From NCBI RefSeq assembly GCF_009749405.1, contig NZ_WBIQ01000002.1, positions 372,001 through 436,000 of the forward strand: a stretch of 64,000 nucleotides of DNA, given 5' to 3'. The number at the start of each line of letters is the position of its first letter. The stretch's first letter is position 1. The notes beneath the pieces are model-generated. The model worked only from the letters and a program-made list of their open reading frames with translations. It was not told the DNA's origin and searched no databases. Made by a program: the position numbers and the translations under genes. This document shows, one piece after another, positions 30,001 through 36,952 of the stretch. The stretch comes from Agromyces lapidis (GTDB taxonomy: Bacteria; Actinomycetota; Actinomycetes; Actinomycetales; Microbacteriaceae).

Positions 30001-30436
30001 CACCGACGAGTTGAAGTTCGGCGCCGGAATCACGCCGACCTCCGCCGTGATCACCGGCCCCGAGGGCGTGGTCGTCAACCCCGACTGGAACGGGATCGAC
30101 GTCGTCGACGTGACGACCGCGCTACTGCCGGCGGGCGGTGAGCATGTCTACGCGGTCGAGGTGACCGCCGAGGTCGCCGCGGACGTCGCCGCCGATCAGG
30201 CCGATTGCACCGTCGGCATGGGTGAGGACGGCAGCGGCCTCCTCAACACCGCGACGATCGAATTCTGGAGCGGTTCGGCCTCGAGCGAGGACTGCGCGCC
30301 GGTCACGCCCGAGCAGCCGTCGCTGCCGGCGACCGGTGCGAGCCTCACGGCCGGCTGGATCGGCCTCTCGGTGCTCGCAGTCGGCGCCGTGCTGCTGCTC
30401 CTCCGTCGCCGTCGGCAGACGGTGAAGGCCGAGTAG
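27050..30436 (+). CDS. Large LPXTG surface protein with prealbumin-like (SpaA/DUF5979-type) repeats
   Basis: 1,128 residues. TTG 27050 has AGGA four bases upstream; GTG 27056 is an equally possible start. The N-terminal signal peptide ends at SPAVAV. A roughly 280-residue N-terminal globular domain follows, then about six repeats of 90-110 residues, each starting with a V.K pattern (VTVEKQTLPDG, VQVHKIVDG, IRVDKETIPDEW, VVVEKSVEG, IEVTKTAVGG, LDIVKTVDGP) and most ending in a C.F.NT motif. The C-terminus is a sorting signal: LPATG near residue 1094, a helix and an RRRRQ tail. Anchored to the cell wall by sortase; probably adhesive or structural. No sortase gene lies in the window. Confidence 0.9.
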   Translation: MPVPRRRLPAATVAITTMVGALLTPLLIASPAVAVTLPSGLATGFEIDGDRTGGTPPDTYDWNSFLTPLADDGTYTFTPTGPYTTSQGFDSTGIVDGKEGWDNGSLATSCDVLDATGSPGSQTQATNPWMPGPQNVNAKGDVCSGGAAYEIITDDQGVEHVVFYLYWTRFEGNGDMSTFTTLEGPDAGRCDDYAIEFNYDSAGDVTTASVLRWFPFGGDDCADPDGPGVWVETDIELDFAAEVGQRTEGPGTLPGDPETFGELAVDLTAAGLFEPDSCEGFATGTSFSRTGNAPTAQIQDFFEPQDALVISNCGGLSIQKLSDPPAIASTDDFDYEVVRTSGGPIFQGGATAINDTLRIGETDVWPEVLAGDDYTLDETIAAGLPWEEVSITCEVGGETFEITSPTTEFPVVTGEVTECKIVNTTSWVTVEKQTLPDGSDETFTFDVDGTEVQLTDGQTSAPIYYLPGTEVPVTETVPEGWSLTDVTCTPAGTAIEDGETVTTVAGEGVNCVFTNTQNGQVQVHKIVDGPEGAVFEYTGSWLEDPSTFTIDASDGSGDSEVFSVEPGSYDLAETPLEGYDTTDLICIDPDDGTLVDGEALTAVLDVDPGEFVECTYTNTQRGEIRVDKETIPDEWDQAFDFSLAGMDTDEQFSLNDSTDDEANPWSTGLVVPGDYTVTETVPAHWELDSISCGTPEGASTAIVLEPGAVITCVFTNRALPGSVVVEKSVEGVAEGFEWAFDLTISPVPGEQAGTQTVSGAGEASDSATWTDLVPGESYTITESAVDGWEMGEITCSFGEGTLEDLNGDEPGFEFIAEIDAQIDCSLTNTAEPGMIEVTKTAVGGDGTFDFELTPLDAEGAPAGEPIVSSVTTEGGAGTAVFDDVLPGGRFSLAEADPGEAWVPGELECTVDPVGEAGPSPIDASDFTVQPGDLIACEIVNTARGPLDIVKTVDGPAVDNGDGTWDVSYTITVTSSSATDEAYDLTDELKFGAGITPTSAVITGPEGVVVNPDWNGIDVVDVTTALLPAGGEHVYAVEVTAEVAADVAADQADCTVGMGEDGSGLLNTATIEFWSGSASSEDCAPVTPEQPSLPATGASLTAGWIGLSVLAVGAVLLLLRRRRQTVKAE

Positions 30437-30450
30437 CCGCGCAACGATCG

Positions 30451-30482
30451 ACGGGCCGTCGGGGGAGACCCCGGCGGCCCGT
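30451..30482. terminator. Convergent terminator between the surface protein and the HTH gene
   Basis: 14-bp stem (arms 30451-30464 and 30469-30482) with one G-U pair and loop GAGA. It serves the surface-protein gene on the plus strand and the HTH/DUF2975 unit on the minus strand. Confidence 0.7.
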
Positions 30483-30488
30483 GGTGGT

Positions 30489-30722
30489 TCACCGCGGACG
30501 GACGACGAGCAGTTCGCCGACCTCGCACCCGAGCGTCTGGCAGATCGCCTGCAGGGTCGAGAACCGGATGGCACGGGCCCGATCGTTCTTCAGCACGCTG
30601 AGATTCACGAGCGAGACCCCGACGAGTTCTGCCAGGCGAGTGAGGGTCATGCCCCGCTCTTCGAGCAGCTCGTCGAGCCGGCAGTGGATGTCGGTCGCCT
30701 CGTCGGGTTCGGCGGGCGGCAT
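30489..30722 (-). CDS. Small XRE-type DNA-binding protein (YozG-like)
   Basis: 77 residues from ATG 30722. Almost the whole protein is a helix-turn-helix domain: LLEERGMTLTRLAELVGVS (residues about 19-37) followed by the recognition stretch LVNLSVLKNDRARAI and FSTLQAICQTLGCEVGELL. It is the second gene of a pair with a DUF2975 membrane protein, whose stop TGA overlaps its ATG by one base. The pair is likely autoregulated through the palindromes at 31358-31383. Confidence 0.88.
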   Translation of the reverse strand: MPPAEPDEATDIHCRLDELLEERGMTLTRLAELVGVSLVNLSVLKNDRARAIRFSTLQAICQTLGCEVGELLVVRPR

Positions 30723-31342
30723 CAGACGAGGCCCTCGGCGTCGCGCTGGAGGCGCTCGCCGACGGCGAAGACCGTGCCGAGCAGCGCCGCCACGAACGCG
30801 GCGAGGATGAGCGGGAACGGTTCGACCGAGAGGATCACGTTGTCGAAGGTGCGTTCGCTGAGCACGGCGAACGCACCGTTCGCGGCCATGTTGCCGAGGA
30901 ACGGCACCGCGAAGTAGCCGACGAGTCCGGTGAGGCCGGCGGTGGTGACGAGAACGGTGTTGGTTCGGCTGAACACGATGCTGCGGCTGACGTTGCGGGC
31001 GAGCCAGACGAGGCAGACGACCACGCCGACCACCGCGACGACCACGACGAGCTGCTGCAGGACGAGCGCCCAGAGCGACGCGACGGGCAGCGATGGGGCG
31101 GTGATGAACGCGCGATCGAGTTCGACGGGGATCGGGGCGCCGTCGACTCCGATCGGCGCCTCGGCGGTCGTGCCGGCGAACTCGGCGAGCACCGGCACGT
31201 CGCGATTCGGCAGCACTTCGATGATGCGGGCGACGGCCGACCAGGCGGCCCAGACGGCGATGCCGATGCCGGCAACCATGAAGAGCCACAGGGCGACGGC
31301 GTCGCCCCGAGAGACGGCGGGAGCGTTGAGAGTGGTGGCCAT
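30722..31342 (-). CDS. DUF2975 membrane protein
   Basis: 206 residues from ATG 31342, with about four membrane helices (near residues 17-38, 88-110, 128-150 and 173-192). The DUF2975 family is usually encoded with a small YozG-like HTH protein, as here. The function is unknown, and the pairing suggests a membrane component controlled with, or by, the regulator. It diverges from clpC across a 190-bp gap. Confidence 0.85.
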   Translation of the reverse strand: MATTLNAPAVSRGDAVALWLFMVAGIGIAVWAAWSAVARIIEVLPNRDVPVLAEFAGTTAEAPIGVDGAPIPVELDRAFITAPSLPVASLWALVLQQLVVVVAVVGVVVCLVWLARNVSRSIVFSRTNTVLVTTAGLTGLVGYFAVPFLGNMAANGAFAVLSERTFDNVILSVEPFPLILAAFVAALLGTVFAVGERLQRDAEGLV

Positions 31343-31357
31343 CGGTCGATCCTAACG

Positions 31358-31383
31358 ATTATCGATAATAACGAATATCGATA
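31358..31383. promoter_or_regulatory. Paired TATCGATA palindromes, candidate operator of the DUF2975/HTH unit
   Basis: The perfect 12-bp palindrome ATTATCGATAAT (31358-31369) is followed by a second TATCGATA (31376-31383). The two cores lie 16 bp apart centre to centre, 16-41 bases upstream of the DUF2975 start. The stretch is strikingly AT-rich for this genome and may also contain the promoter. Confidence 0.65.
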
Positions 31384-31532
31384 ACTTAGACACCTGGTCG
31401 GCCCGGCGTCAACCCCTGGCCCGAGCCTGAACCGCGATGCGCCCACGGCGAACAGGGCCCCACGGGGCATCCGGCTTGTTTACGCTCGTTGTAACGACGT
31501 CCCCTGCCCAGTGGGGCCGTGAGGAGTAGAGC

Positions 31533-34061
31533 ATGTTCGAGAGATTCACCGACCGAGCCCGTCGTGTCGTCGTCCTGGCCCAAGAAGAGGCCAAGATGCT
31601 CAACCACAACTACATCGGCACCGAGCACATCCTGCTCGGGCTCATCCACGAGGGTGAGGGCGTCGCCGCCAAGGCGCTCGAGTCGCTCGGAATCTCGCTC
31701 GACGCGGTGCGCGAGCAGGTCCAGGACATCATCGGCCAGGGCCAGCAGCAGCCGACGGGGCACATCCCGTTCACGCCGCGCGCCAAGAAGGTGCTCGAGC
31801 TCTCGCTCCGCGAGGCGCTGCAGCTGGGCCACAACTACATCGGCACCGAGCACATCCTCCTCGGCCTCATCCGCGAGGGCGAGGGCGTCGCCGCGCAGGT
31901 GCTCGTCAAGCTCGGCGCCGACCTCAACCGGGTGCGCCAGCAGGTCATCCAGCTGCTCTCGGGCTACCAGGGCAAAGAGCAGGTGCAGGTCGGCGCGAAC
32001 GAGCAGCAGACCCCGCAGGGCGGCTCGCAGATCCTCGACCAGTTCGGCCGCAACCTCACGCAGGCCGCCCGTGAGTCGAAGCTCGACCCGGTGATCGGCC
32101 GTGAGAAGGAGATCGAGCGGGTCATGCAGATCCTCTCGCGCCGCTCGAAGAACAACCCCGTGCTCATCGGCGAGCCCGGCGTCGGCAAGACCGCCGTCGT
32201 CGAGGGCCTCGCCCAGGCCATCGTCAAGGGCGAGGTGCCCGAGACGTTGAAGGACAAGCAGCTCTACTCGCTCGACCTCGGTTCGCTCATCGCCGGCTCC
32301 CGCTACCGCGGCGACTTCGAAGAGCGCCTGAAGAAGGTCACGAAAGAGATCCGCACGCGCGGCGACATCATCGTCTTCATCGACGAGATCCACACCCTCG
32401 TCGGTGCGGGTGCCGCCGAGGGTGCGATCGACGCCGCCTCGATCTTGAAGCCGCTCCTCGCGCGCGGCGAGCTGCAGACCATCGGTGCGACCACGCTCGA
32501 CGAGTACCGCAAGCACTTCGAGAAGGACGCCGCGCTCGAGCGCCGCTTCCAGCCGATCCAGGTCGCCGAGCCCTCGCTGCCCCACGCGATCAACATCCTC
32601 AAGGGCCTCCGCGACCGTTACGAGGCGCACCACAAGGTGTCGATCACCGACGGCGCGATCGTCGCCGCGGCGAACCTCGCCGACCGCTACATCTCCGACC
32701 GCTTCCTGCCCGACAAGGCCATCGACCTGATCGACGAGGCCGGCGCCCGCCTCCGCCTCTCGATCCTCTCGTCGCCGCCCGAGCTGCGCGAGTTCGACGA
32801 GAAGATCGCCGTCGTCCGCGCCGCGAAGGAGACCGCGATCGAGGAGCAGGACTTCGAGAAGGCCGCGTCGCTGCGCGACGAGGAGAAGAACCTCCTCGGC
32901 GAGCGTCTGCGTCTCGAGAAGCAGTGGAAGTCGGGCGACGTCAAGACCACCGCGGTCGTCGACGAGGGCCTGATCGCCGAGGTGCTCGCACAGGCCACGG
33001 GCATCCCCGTCTTCAAGCTCACCGAAGAGGAGTCGTCGCGACTCGTCTTCATGGAGAAGGCGCTGCACGAGCGCGTCATCGGCCAGGAGGAGGCGATCTC
33101 CGCCCTGTCGAAGACGATTCGCCGCACCCGCGCCGGCCTCAAGGACCCGAAGCGTCCCTCGGGCTCGTTCATCTTCGCCGGCCCCACCGGCGTCGGCAAG
33201 ACCGAGCTCGCCAAGGCGCTCGCCGAGTTCCTCTTCGACGACGAGGCCGCGATGATCTCGCTCGACATGTCGGAGTACGGCGAGAAGCACACCGTCTCGC
33301 GGCTGTTCGGCGCCCCTCCCGGGTTCGTCGGCTTCGAGGAGGGCGGCCAGCTCACCGAGAAGGTGCGTCGCAAGCCGTTCAGCGTGGTGCTCTTCGACGA
33401 GATCGAGAAGGCCCACCCCGACATCTTCAACTCGCTTCTGCAGATCCTCGAAGAGGGCCGCCTGACCGACGGGCAGGGCCGTGTCGTCGACTTCAAGAAC
33501 ACCGTCATCATCATGACGACGAACCTCGGCACGAAGGACATCTCGAGCGGCCCCGTCGGCTTCGCGCTCGAGGGCGACACCCGCACGGGGTACGACCTCA
33601 TGCGCGGCAAGGTGAACGAAGAGCTGAAGAAGCACTTCAAGCCCGAGTTCCTGAACCGCGTCGACGAGATCATCGTGTTCCCGCAGCTCTCGAAGCCCGA
33701 ACTGCTGCAGATCGTCGACCTGTTCCTGAAGCGGCTCAGCGAGCGCATGCTCGACCGCGACATGACCGTCGAGCTCACCGTGCCGGCGAAGGAGCGCCTC
33801 ATCGAGGTCGGCTTCGACCCGGCCCTCGGCGCCCGCCCGCTGCGCCGCGCGGTGCAGCACGAGGTCGAAGACCGCCTCTCCGAGAAGATCCTGCACGGCG
33901 AGCTCAACTCGGGCGACCACGTGCACGTCGACTTCAAGGACGGCGAGTTCGTCTTCACGACCACCCAGCGCGAGCTGCCGGCGAGCGTGGGCGTGAACAC
34001 CAACGCCGCGATCGGCACGGGGCCGGCGACGCCCGACCTCGCCGCGGCATCCGGCGACTAG
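31533..34061 (+). CDS. clpC: ClpC-type AAA+ chaperone ATPase
   Basis: Unfolds substrates for the ClpP protease. 842 residues: a duplicated Clp N-domain (two copies of [19 protein letters not shown] sequence), Walker A1 GEPGVGKT near residue 212 with DEIHTL, a UVR-type middle segment near 425-460, then Walker A2 GPTGVGKT near residue 549 with the DEIEKAHPD region and a C-terminal D2-small domain. Start ATG 31533 has GAGGAG upstream. In actinobacteria clpC is essential and often under ClgR control; I found no clear ClgR site. Confidence 0.96.
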   Translation: MFERFTDRARRVVVLAQEEAKMLNHNYIGTEHILLGLIHEGEGVAAKALESLGISLDAVREQVQDIIGQGQQQPTGHIPFTPRAKKVLELSLREALQLGHNYIGTEHILLGLIREGEGVAAQVLVKLGADLNRVRQQVIQLLSGYQGKEQVQVGANEQQTPQGGSQILDQFGRNLTQAARESKLDPVIGREKEIERVMQILSRRSKNNPVLIGEPGVGKTAVVEGLAQAIVKGEVPETLKDKQLYSLDLGSLIAGSRYRGDFEERLKKVTKEIRTRGDIIVFIDEIHTLVGAGAAEGAIDAASILKPLLARGELQTIGATTLDEYRKHFEKDAALERRFQPIQVAEPSLPHAINILKGLRDRYEAHHKVSITDGAIVAAANLADRYISDRFLPDKAIDLIDEAGARLRLSILSSPPELREFDEKIAVVRAAKETAIEEQDFEKAASLRDEEKNLLGERLRLEKQWKSGDVKTTAVVDEGLIAEVLAQATGIPVFKLTEEESSRLVFMEKALHERVIGQEEAISALSKTIRRTRAGLKDPKRPSGSFIFAGPTGVGKTELAKALAEFLFDDEAAMISLDMSEYGEKHTVSRLFGAPPGFVGFEEGGQLTEKVRRKPFSVVLFDEIEKAHPDIFNSLLQILEEGRLTDGQGRVVDFKNTVIIMTTNLGTKDISSGPVGFALEGDTRTGYDLMRGKVNEELKKHFKPEFLNRVDEIIVFPQLSKPELLQIVDLFLKRLSERMLDRDMTVELTVPAKERLIEVGFDPALGARPLRRAVQHEVEDRLSEKILHGELNSGDHVHVDFKDGEFVFTTTQRELPASVGVNTNAAIGTGPATPDLAAASGD

Positions 34062-34072
34062 ACGCGAACGAC

Positions 34073-34108
34073 ACGAAGGGGCGGATGCTTGCGCATCCGC
34101 CCCTTCGT
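34073..34108 (+). terminator. clpC terminator, 16-bp perfect stem
   Basis: Arms 34073-34088 and 34093-34108 pair perfectly around loop TTGC. The core of the stem is GCGGATGC/GCATCCGC, the same octamer seen in the terminator at 43147. Confidence 0.85.
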
Positions 34109-34122
34109 CGTACAGCGACGAT

Positions 34123-34154
34123 TTGACCCTGCACCATGGTGCAGGGTCGACGAT
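34123..34154 (+). promoter_or_regulatory. MerR-type promoter: perfect 24-bp palindrome inside an over-long spacer
   Basis: A 24-bp perfect palindrome (34125-34148, half-site GACCCTGCACC) overlaps a -35 box TTGACC at 34123-34128. A weak -10 GACGAT at 34149-34154 gives a spacer of 20 bp, the stretched geometry typical of MerR-activated promoters. It lies just upstream of ATG 34161, in the unit that includes a MerR gene. Confidence 0.7.
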
Positions 34155-34160
34155 GACGGT

Positions 34161-34658
34161 ATGACCACCTCCACCGCCTCGGGCGGCACCGCAGACCCCA
34201 TCGCCCTCACCACGCCGACCCCCGCTGCGTTCCCGGCACACACCGCGACCGCGGACTTCGCACGACCCCGATGGGGCCGAGCCGGCGCGATCTACGACCT
34301 CATCGTGACGATCGGTTTCGCGACCCCGTTCACGGCCGCAGCGCTGTTCGAGCTCTCCCGATGGGCGCACGACGCGCTCGGCCTTCCGGGAGCGCAGGTG
34401 CCCGCGTTCGACGCGGCGGCCCTGATGTTCACGAGCATGTTCGGCACGGCGGTGACCATGTGGGCGATCGCCCGGATCCTGCGCCCCGAGCCGCGCTTCA
34501 TCGCGATAGACACGTTCGTCGGACGTGTGCTGTTCTCGTTCTGGATGATCTGGGCACTGTTGAATGGGCAGAGCGCGACGATCGTCGTGTTCCTGATCGG
34601 GGAGGTCGCATGGTTCACCCTGCAGCTCAGCGGGCTGATGCGGCTGCGCCGACGCTGA
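34161..34658 (+). CDS. Four-helix membrane protein in a MerR-regulated unit
   Basis: 165 residues from ATG 34161. A polar Thr/Ala-rich N-terminus is followed by about four helices (YDLIVTIGFATPFTAAALF, FTSMFGTAVTMWAIARI, FSFWMIWALL, VVFLIGEVAWFTLQLSGL). No family recognised. It overlaps the MerR gene by 49 bp and has a MerR-type promoter directly upstream, so it is probably the regulated target. Confidence 0.75.
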   Translation: MTTSTASGGTADPIALTTPTPAAFPAHTATADFARPRWGRAGAIYDLIVTIGFATPFTAAALFELSRWAHDALGLPGAQVPAFDAAALMFTSMFGTAVTMWAIARILRPEPRFIAIDTFVGRVLFSFWMIWALLNGQSATIVVFLIGEVAWFTLQLSGLMRLRRR

Positions 34659-35035
34659 CGATCGGCGCGCTCGCCGCCGCCGCCGGCGTCGCGATCAGCA
34701 CGGTTCGCTTCTACGAGCGCGAAGGCCTCGTGCAGCCGATCGAGCGCTCCCGGGCGGGATATCGGCACTTCTCCTCGGAGGAGCTCCGGCGCGTCCGGTT
34801 CATCCGGCGGGCCCAGGAACTCGGATTCACGCTGCGCGAAGTGCGCGACGTGCTCCGGCTCTCCGACGAACCCGAGCTCATCACCTTCTCGGACGTCGCG
34901 CAGCAGGTCGAGGAGAAGCTCGCCGAACTCGAGCAGCGGATCATCGACCTGGGCCGGGTCCGCGACGCGCTCGCCCTCCTCGTCGAGACCGGTCCGACCC
35001 ATCCGCGATGCCCGGTCGTTGAGGCCGTCGTCTGA
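34610..35035 (+). CDS. MerR family transcriptional regulator
   Basis: 141 residues from ATG 34610, which has GGGGAGG four to five bases upstream. It has a winged HTH (LTIGALAAAAGVAISTVRFYEREGLVQPIERSR, interrupted by the turn) with the FYEREGL hallmark, then RFIRRAQELGFTLREVRDVL and a long dimerisation helix. The C-terminus has one Cys (HPRCPVV) and no obvious metal-binding pair, so the inducer is unclear. It probably binds the palindrome at 34125-34148 and controls its own unit. Confidence 0.88.
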   Translation: MVHPAAQRADAAAPTLTIGALAAAAGVAISTVRFYEREGLVQPIERSRAGYRHFSSEELRRVRFIRRAQELGFTLREVRDVLRLSDEPELITFSDVAQQVEEKLAELEQRIIDLGRVRDALALLVETGPTHPRCPVVEAVV

Positions 35036-35046
35036 GCGGCGGAGCA

Positions 35047-35097
35047 GCACGTGCACGTGCGCGTGCGCGTGGGTGTGCACGTGCACGTGCACGCGCG
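35047..35097. repeat. Alternating purine-pyrimidine tract (two 25-nt blocks)
   Basis: 35047-35071 and 35073-35097 alternate purine and pyrimidine strictly, built from GTGCAC and GCGTGC units, with a GGG interruption. Self-complementary CACGTG cores allow hairpins, and such DNA readily becomes left-handed. It fills the gap between the MerR gene and the acetyltransferase gene. Confidence 0.8.
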
Positions 35098-35145
35098 GGC
35101 GCAGCGTGGGCCGGGCGGTCGCGCGCCGAGGAATACGATGGGCGG

Positions 35146-35652
35146 ATGACGACCCAGTTCCAGGTGCGCCGGGCGCGCACGAGCGATGTGCCGAAGATCA
35201 TCGACGTCGTGGAGCCGCTCGTCAGCCGACGGATCCTGCTCGGCAAGGAGCGGGTCGACCTGTACGGCGCGATCCAGGAGTTCCGCGTCGCCGAGGACGC
35301 CGACGGGCGAGTGATCGGGGCCGGCGCGCTGCACGTGATGTGGGAGGACCTCGGCGAGGTGCGCACGCTCGCCGTCGACGACGACTGGCTCGGCCGGGGC
35401 GTCGGGCACGCGCTGCTGAGCGCACTCGAGCAGGAGGCCCGCGAACTGGGGCTCAGCCGGCTGTTCTGCCTCACGTTCGAGACCTCGTTCTTCGGACGGC
35501 ACGGCTTCGAGGACATGGGCGCCGAGACCGTCGACCCCGAGGTCTACGCCGAGCTCGTGCGTTCGCACGACGAGGGTGTCGCCGAGTTCCTCGACCTCGC
35601 GCGAGTGAAGCAGAACACCCTCGGCAACACGCGCATGCTGAAGCGCCTCTGA
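35146..35652 (+). CDS. Amino-acid N-acetyltransferase (ArgA-like GNAT)
   Basis: 168 residues from ATG 35146. It opens VRRARTSDVPKIIDVVEPL and has the CoA-binding strand-loop LAVDDDWLGRGVGHALLSAL, then FCLTFETSFFGRHGF, which matches the short N-acetylglutamate synthases of actinobacteria (Rv2747 type). The probable reaction is acetylation of glutamate or another amino acid for arginine synthesis. It stands alone, with no arginine genes nearby. Confidence 0.8.
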   Translation: MTTQFQVRRARTSDVPKIIDVVEPLVSRRILLGKERVDLYGAIQEFRVAEDADGRVIGAGALHVMWEDLGEVRTLAVDDDWLGRGVGHALLSALEQEARELGLSRLFCLTFETSFFGRHGFEDMGAETVDPEVYAELVRSHDEGVAEFLDLARVKQNTLGNTRMLKRL

Positions 35653-35658
35653 ACACAC

Positions 35659-35672
35659 CCCGGCGCGCCGGG
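35659..35672. terminator. Short GC palindrome after the acetyltransferase gene
   Basis: CCCGGCGCGCCGGG, a perfect 14-bp palindrome seven bases after the stop. As RNA it would form a 5-bp stem with a four-base loop; a weak terminator at best. Confidence 0.35.
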
Positions 35673-35715
35673 CGGATGCCTCGGGGGCGGGCTCCTGCGG
35701 CCGTACCCTGTGAGC

Positions 35716-36345
35716 ATGTCGACGAATTCCGCACCGTCCGGGCGCCAGACGCCGCAGGTGTACCGTCGGCGCCGGTTGCTGGTGCTGCTCGGAATCGTCG
35801 CCGTGCTCGTCGCGATCGTCCTGATCATCGTGCGGCCGGGGGCGAGCGAGGGCGGCGAGGTCACGCCGACGTCGCCGGCCGAAACCGAGTCGGCCTCGCC
35901 GCAGACCGCCATTCCGACCGAGCCCACCGCGGCCGACGGCGACCCGTGCGGTCCCGAGCAGGTCACGGTCGAGGCGATCACCGACACGAGCTCGTATGCG
36001 GCCGGTGAACAGCCGCAGCTCTCCGTCACGATCACGAACACCGGCAAGAACGTCTGCGTGCTCAACGCGGGCACGAAGGCGCAGGTCTTCACCATCACGA
36101 GCGGCGACGAGGTCTACTGGACCTCGACGGACTGCCAGAGCGACGCGATCGACGCGGAGGTCTCGCTCACCCCAGGGACGCCGGTCAGTTCGAGCGCGCC
36201 GATCGTCTGGGATCGGACCCGTTCGACCCCTGAGACCTGCGACGGCCCCCGCGAGGCGGTGCCGGCGGACGGTGCGTCGTACCACCTCGCCGTGTCGGTC
36301 GACGGCTTCGAGTCGGCCGAGCAGAAGCAGTTCCTGCTGTACTGA
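35716..36345 (+). CDS. Membrane-anchored extracytoplasmic protein, DUF4232-like
   Basis: 209 residues from ATG 35716 (an in-frame GTG at 35710 is also possible). A basic N-terminus and one helix (LLVLLGIVAVLVAIVLIIV) precede a Thr/Pro/Ser-rich linker and a beta-rich domain with VEAITDTSSYAAGEQPQLSVTI and a NTGKNVCVLNAG motif. Three to four Cys could form disulfides. It resembles small secreted immunoglobulin-like DUF4232-type domains; the assignment is tentative. Confidence 0.7.
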   Translation: MSTNSAPSGRQTPQVYRRRRLLVLLGIVAVLVAIVLIIVRPGASEGGEVTPTSPAETESASPQTAIPTEPTAADGDPCGPEQVTVEAITDTSSYAAGEQPQLSVTITNTGKNVCVLNAGTKAQVFTITSGDEVYWTSTDCQSDAIDAEVSLTPGTPVSSSAPIVWDRTRSTPETCDGPREAVPADGASYHLAVSVDGFESAEQKQFLLY

Positions 36346-36387
36346 GCGGGCGGACGCCGCCGCGCGCGTCCGTGTGCCGGGGCGTGT

Positions 36388-36457
36388 TGCTTCTGCAGGA
36401 GATTCGGCCCTATGCCCGGCTGAGGGCTGGGTTCAGTGCAGATCTCCTGCGGAAGCA
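36388..36457. repeat. Structured intergenic element: 16-bp inverted repeat with a 38-base loop
   Basis: The arm TGCTTCTGCAGGAGAT (36388-36403) pairs with ATCTCCTGCGGAAGCA (36442-36457) with one G-U. The 38-base loop can form a smaller hairpin GCCCT...AGGGC. It sits alone in the 163-bp gap between two rightward genes. It could be a small RNA, a terminator-attenuator or a repeat-element copy. Confidence 0.65.
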
Positions 36458-36508
36458 GCACACATGGTCGCTGCGGTACTCGGGACGAACGCTGGGTAGC
36501 CTTGAAGC

Positions 36509-36919
36509 ATGGCAGGCAAGTCACGCAAGAAGCCCACGGGCGAACCGCTCGAGTTCCGTTCCCAGGCGCTCGCCGAGGCGCTCGAGCGGCAGGACATGGC
36601 GGCCGTCGCGCTCGCGCTGCGCAACGGCAACACGATCGTGCCGCTCATCAAGCCGGGCCCGCGTGACAAGCCGCTCGACGGCGGCGAGGTGTGGACCTTC
36701 CGCGACCCGAAGACGGGGGAGGTCGCGCTGCTGCTCTTCAGCGATGCCGCGAACAAGCCCGCGAACCTGCCGCCGGCCGTCGGCCTGCAGAGCCCGGCCT
36801 GGCTGCGCACGTTCTTGAGGCGGTACGAGTCGACGATCACCACGGTGTTCCTCGACATCGCCGGCCCCCACCCGATGCAGGCGCCGCCCGGAGAACTGCT
36901 GCGGGCGCTCGAGGCCTGA
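36509..36919 (+). CDS. SseB-like protein
   Basis: 136 residues from ATG 36509. A basic N-terminus (MAGKSRKKPTG) is followed by a small alpha-beta domain with LALRNGNTIVPLI, GEVALLLFSDAANKPANLP and TVFLDIAGPHPMQAP, matching the pattern of the SseB N-terminal domain. The function is unknown. It is convergent with radA, with a terminator between them. Confidence 0.65.
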   Translation: MAGKSRKKPTGEPLEFRSQALAEALERQDMAAVALALRNGNTIVPLIKPGPRDKPLDGGEVWTFRDPKTGEVALLLFSDAANKPANLPPAVGLQSPAWLRTFLRRYESTITTVFLDIAGPHPMQAPPGELLRALEA

Positions 36920-36920
36920 A

Positions 36921-36945
36921 CCGGCACCGGGAACCCCGGAGCCGG
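36921..36945. terminator. Convergent terminator between the SseB-like gene and radA
   Basis: CCGGCACCGGG-AAC-CCCGGAGCCGG: a stem of ten pairs with one A-A mismatch. It lies exactly in the 33-bp gap of a convergent pair. Confidence 0.6.
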
Positions 36946-36952
36946 ACCGGGC

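Noticed and set aside
31400-31532. ClgR-type operator upstream of clpC
   Set aside because: I could not find a convincing palindrome of the known type; the region is left unannotated.
31386-34370. 994-codon minus-strand frame opposite clpC
   Set aside because: Antisense of a highly conserved ATPase; repetitive acidic/Leu composition and no recognisable domain.
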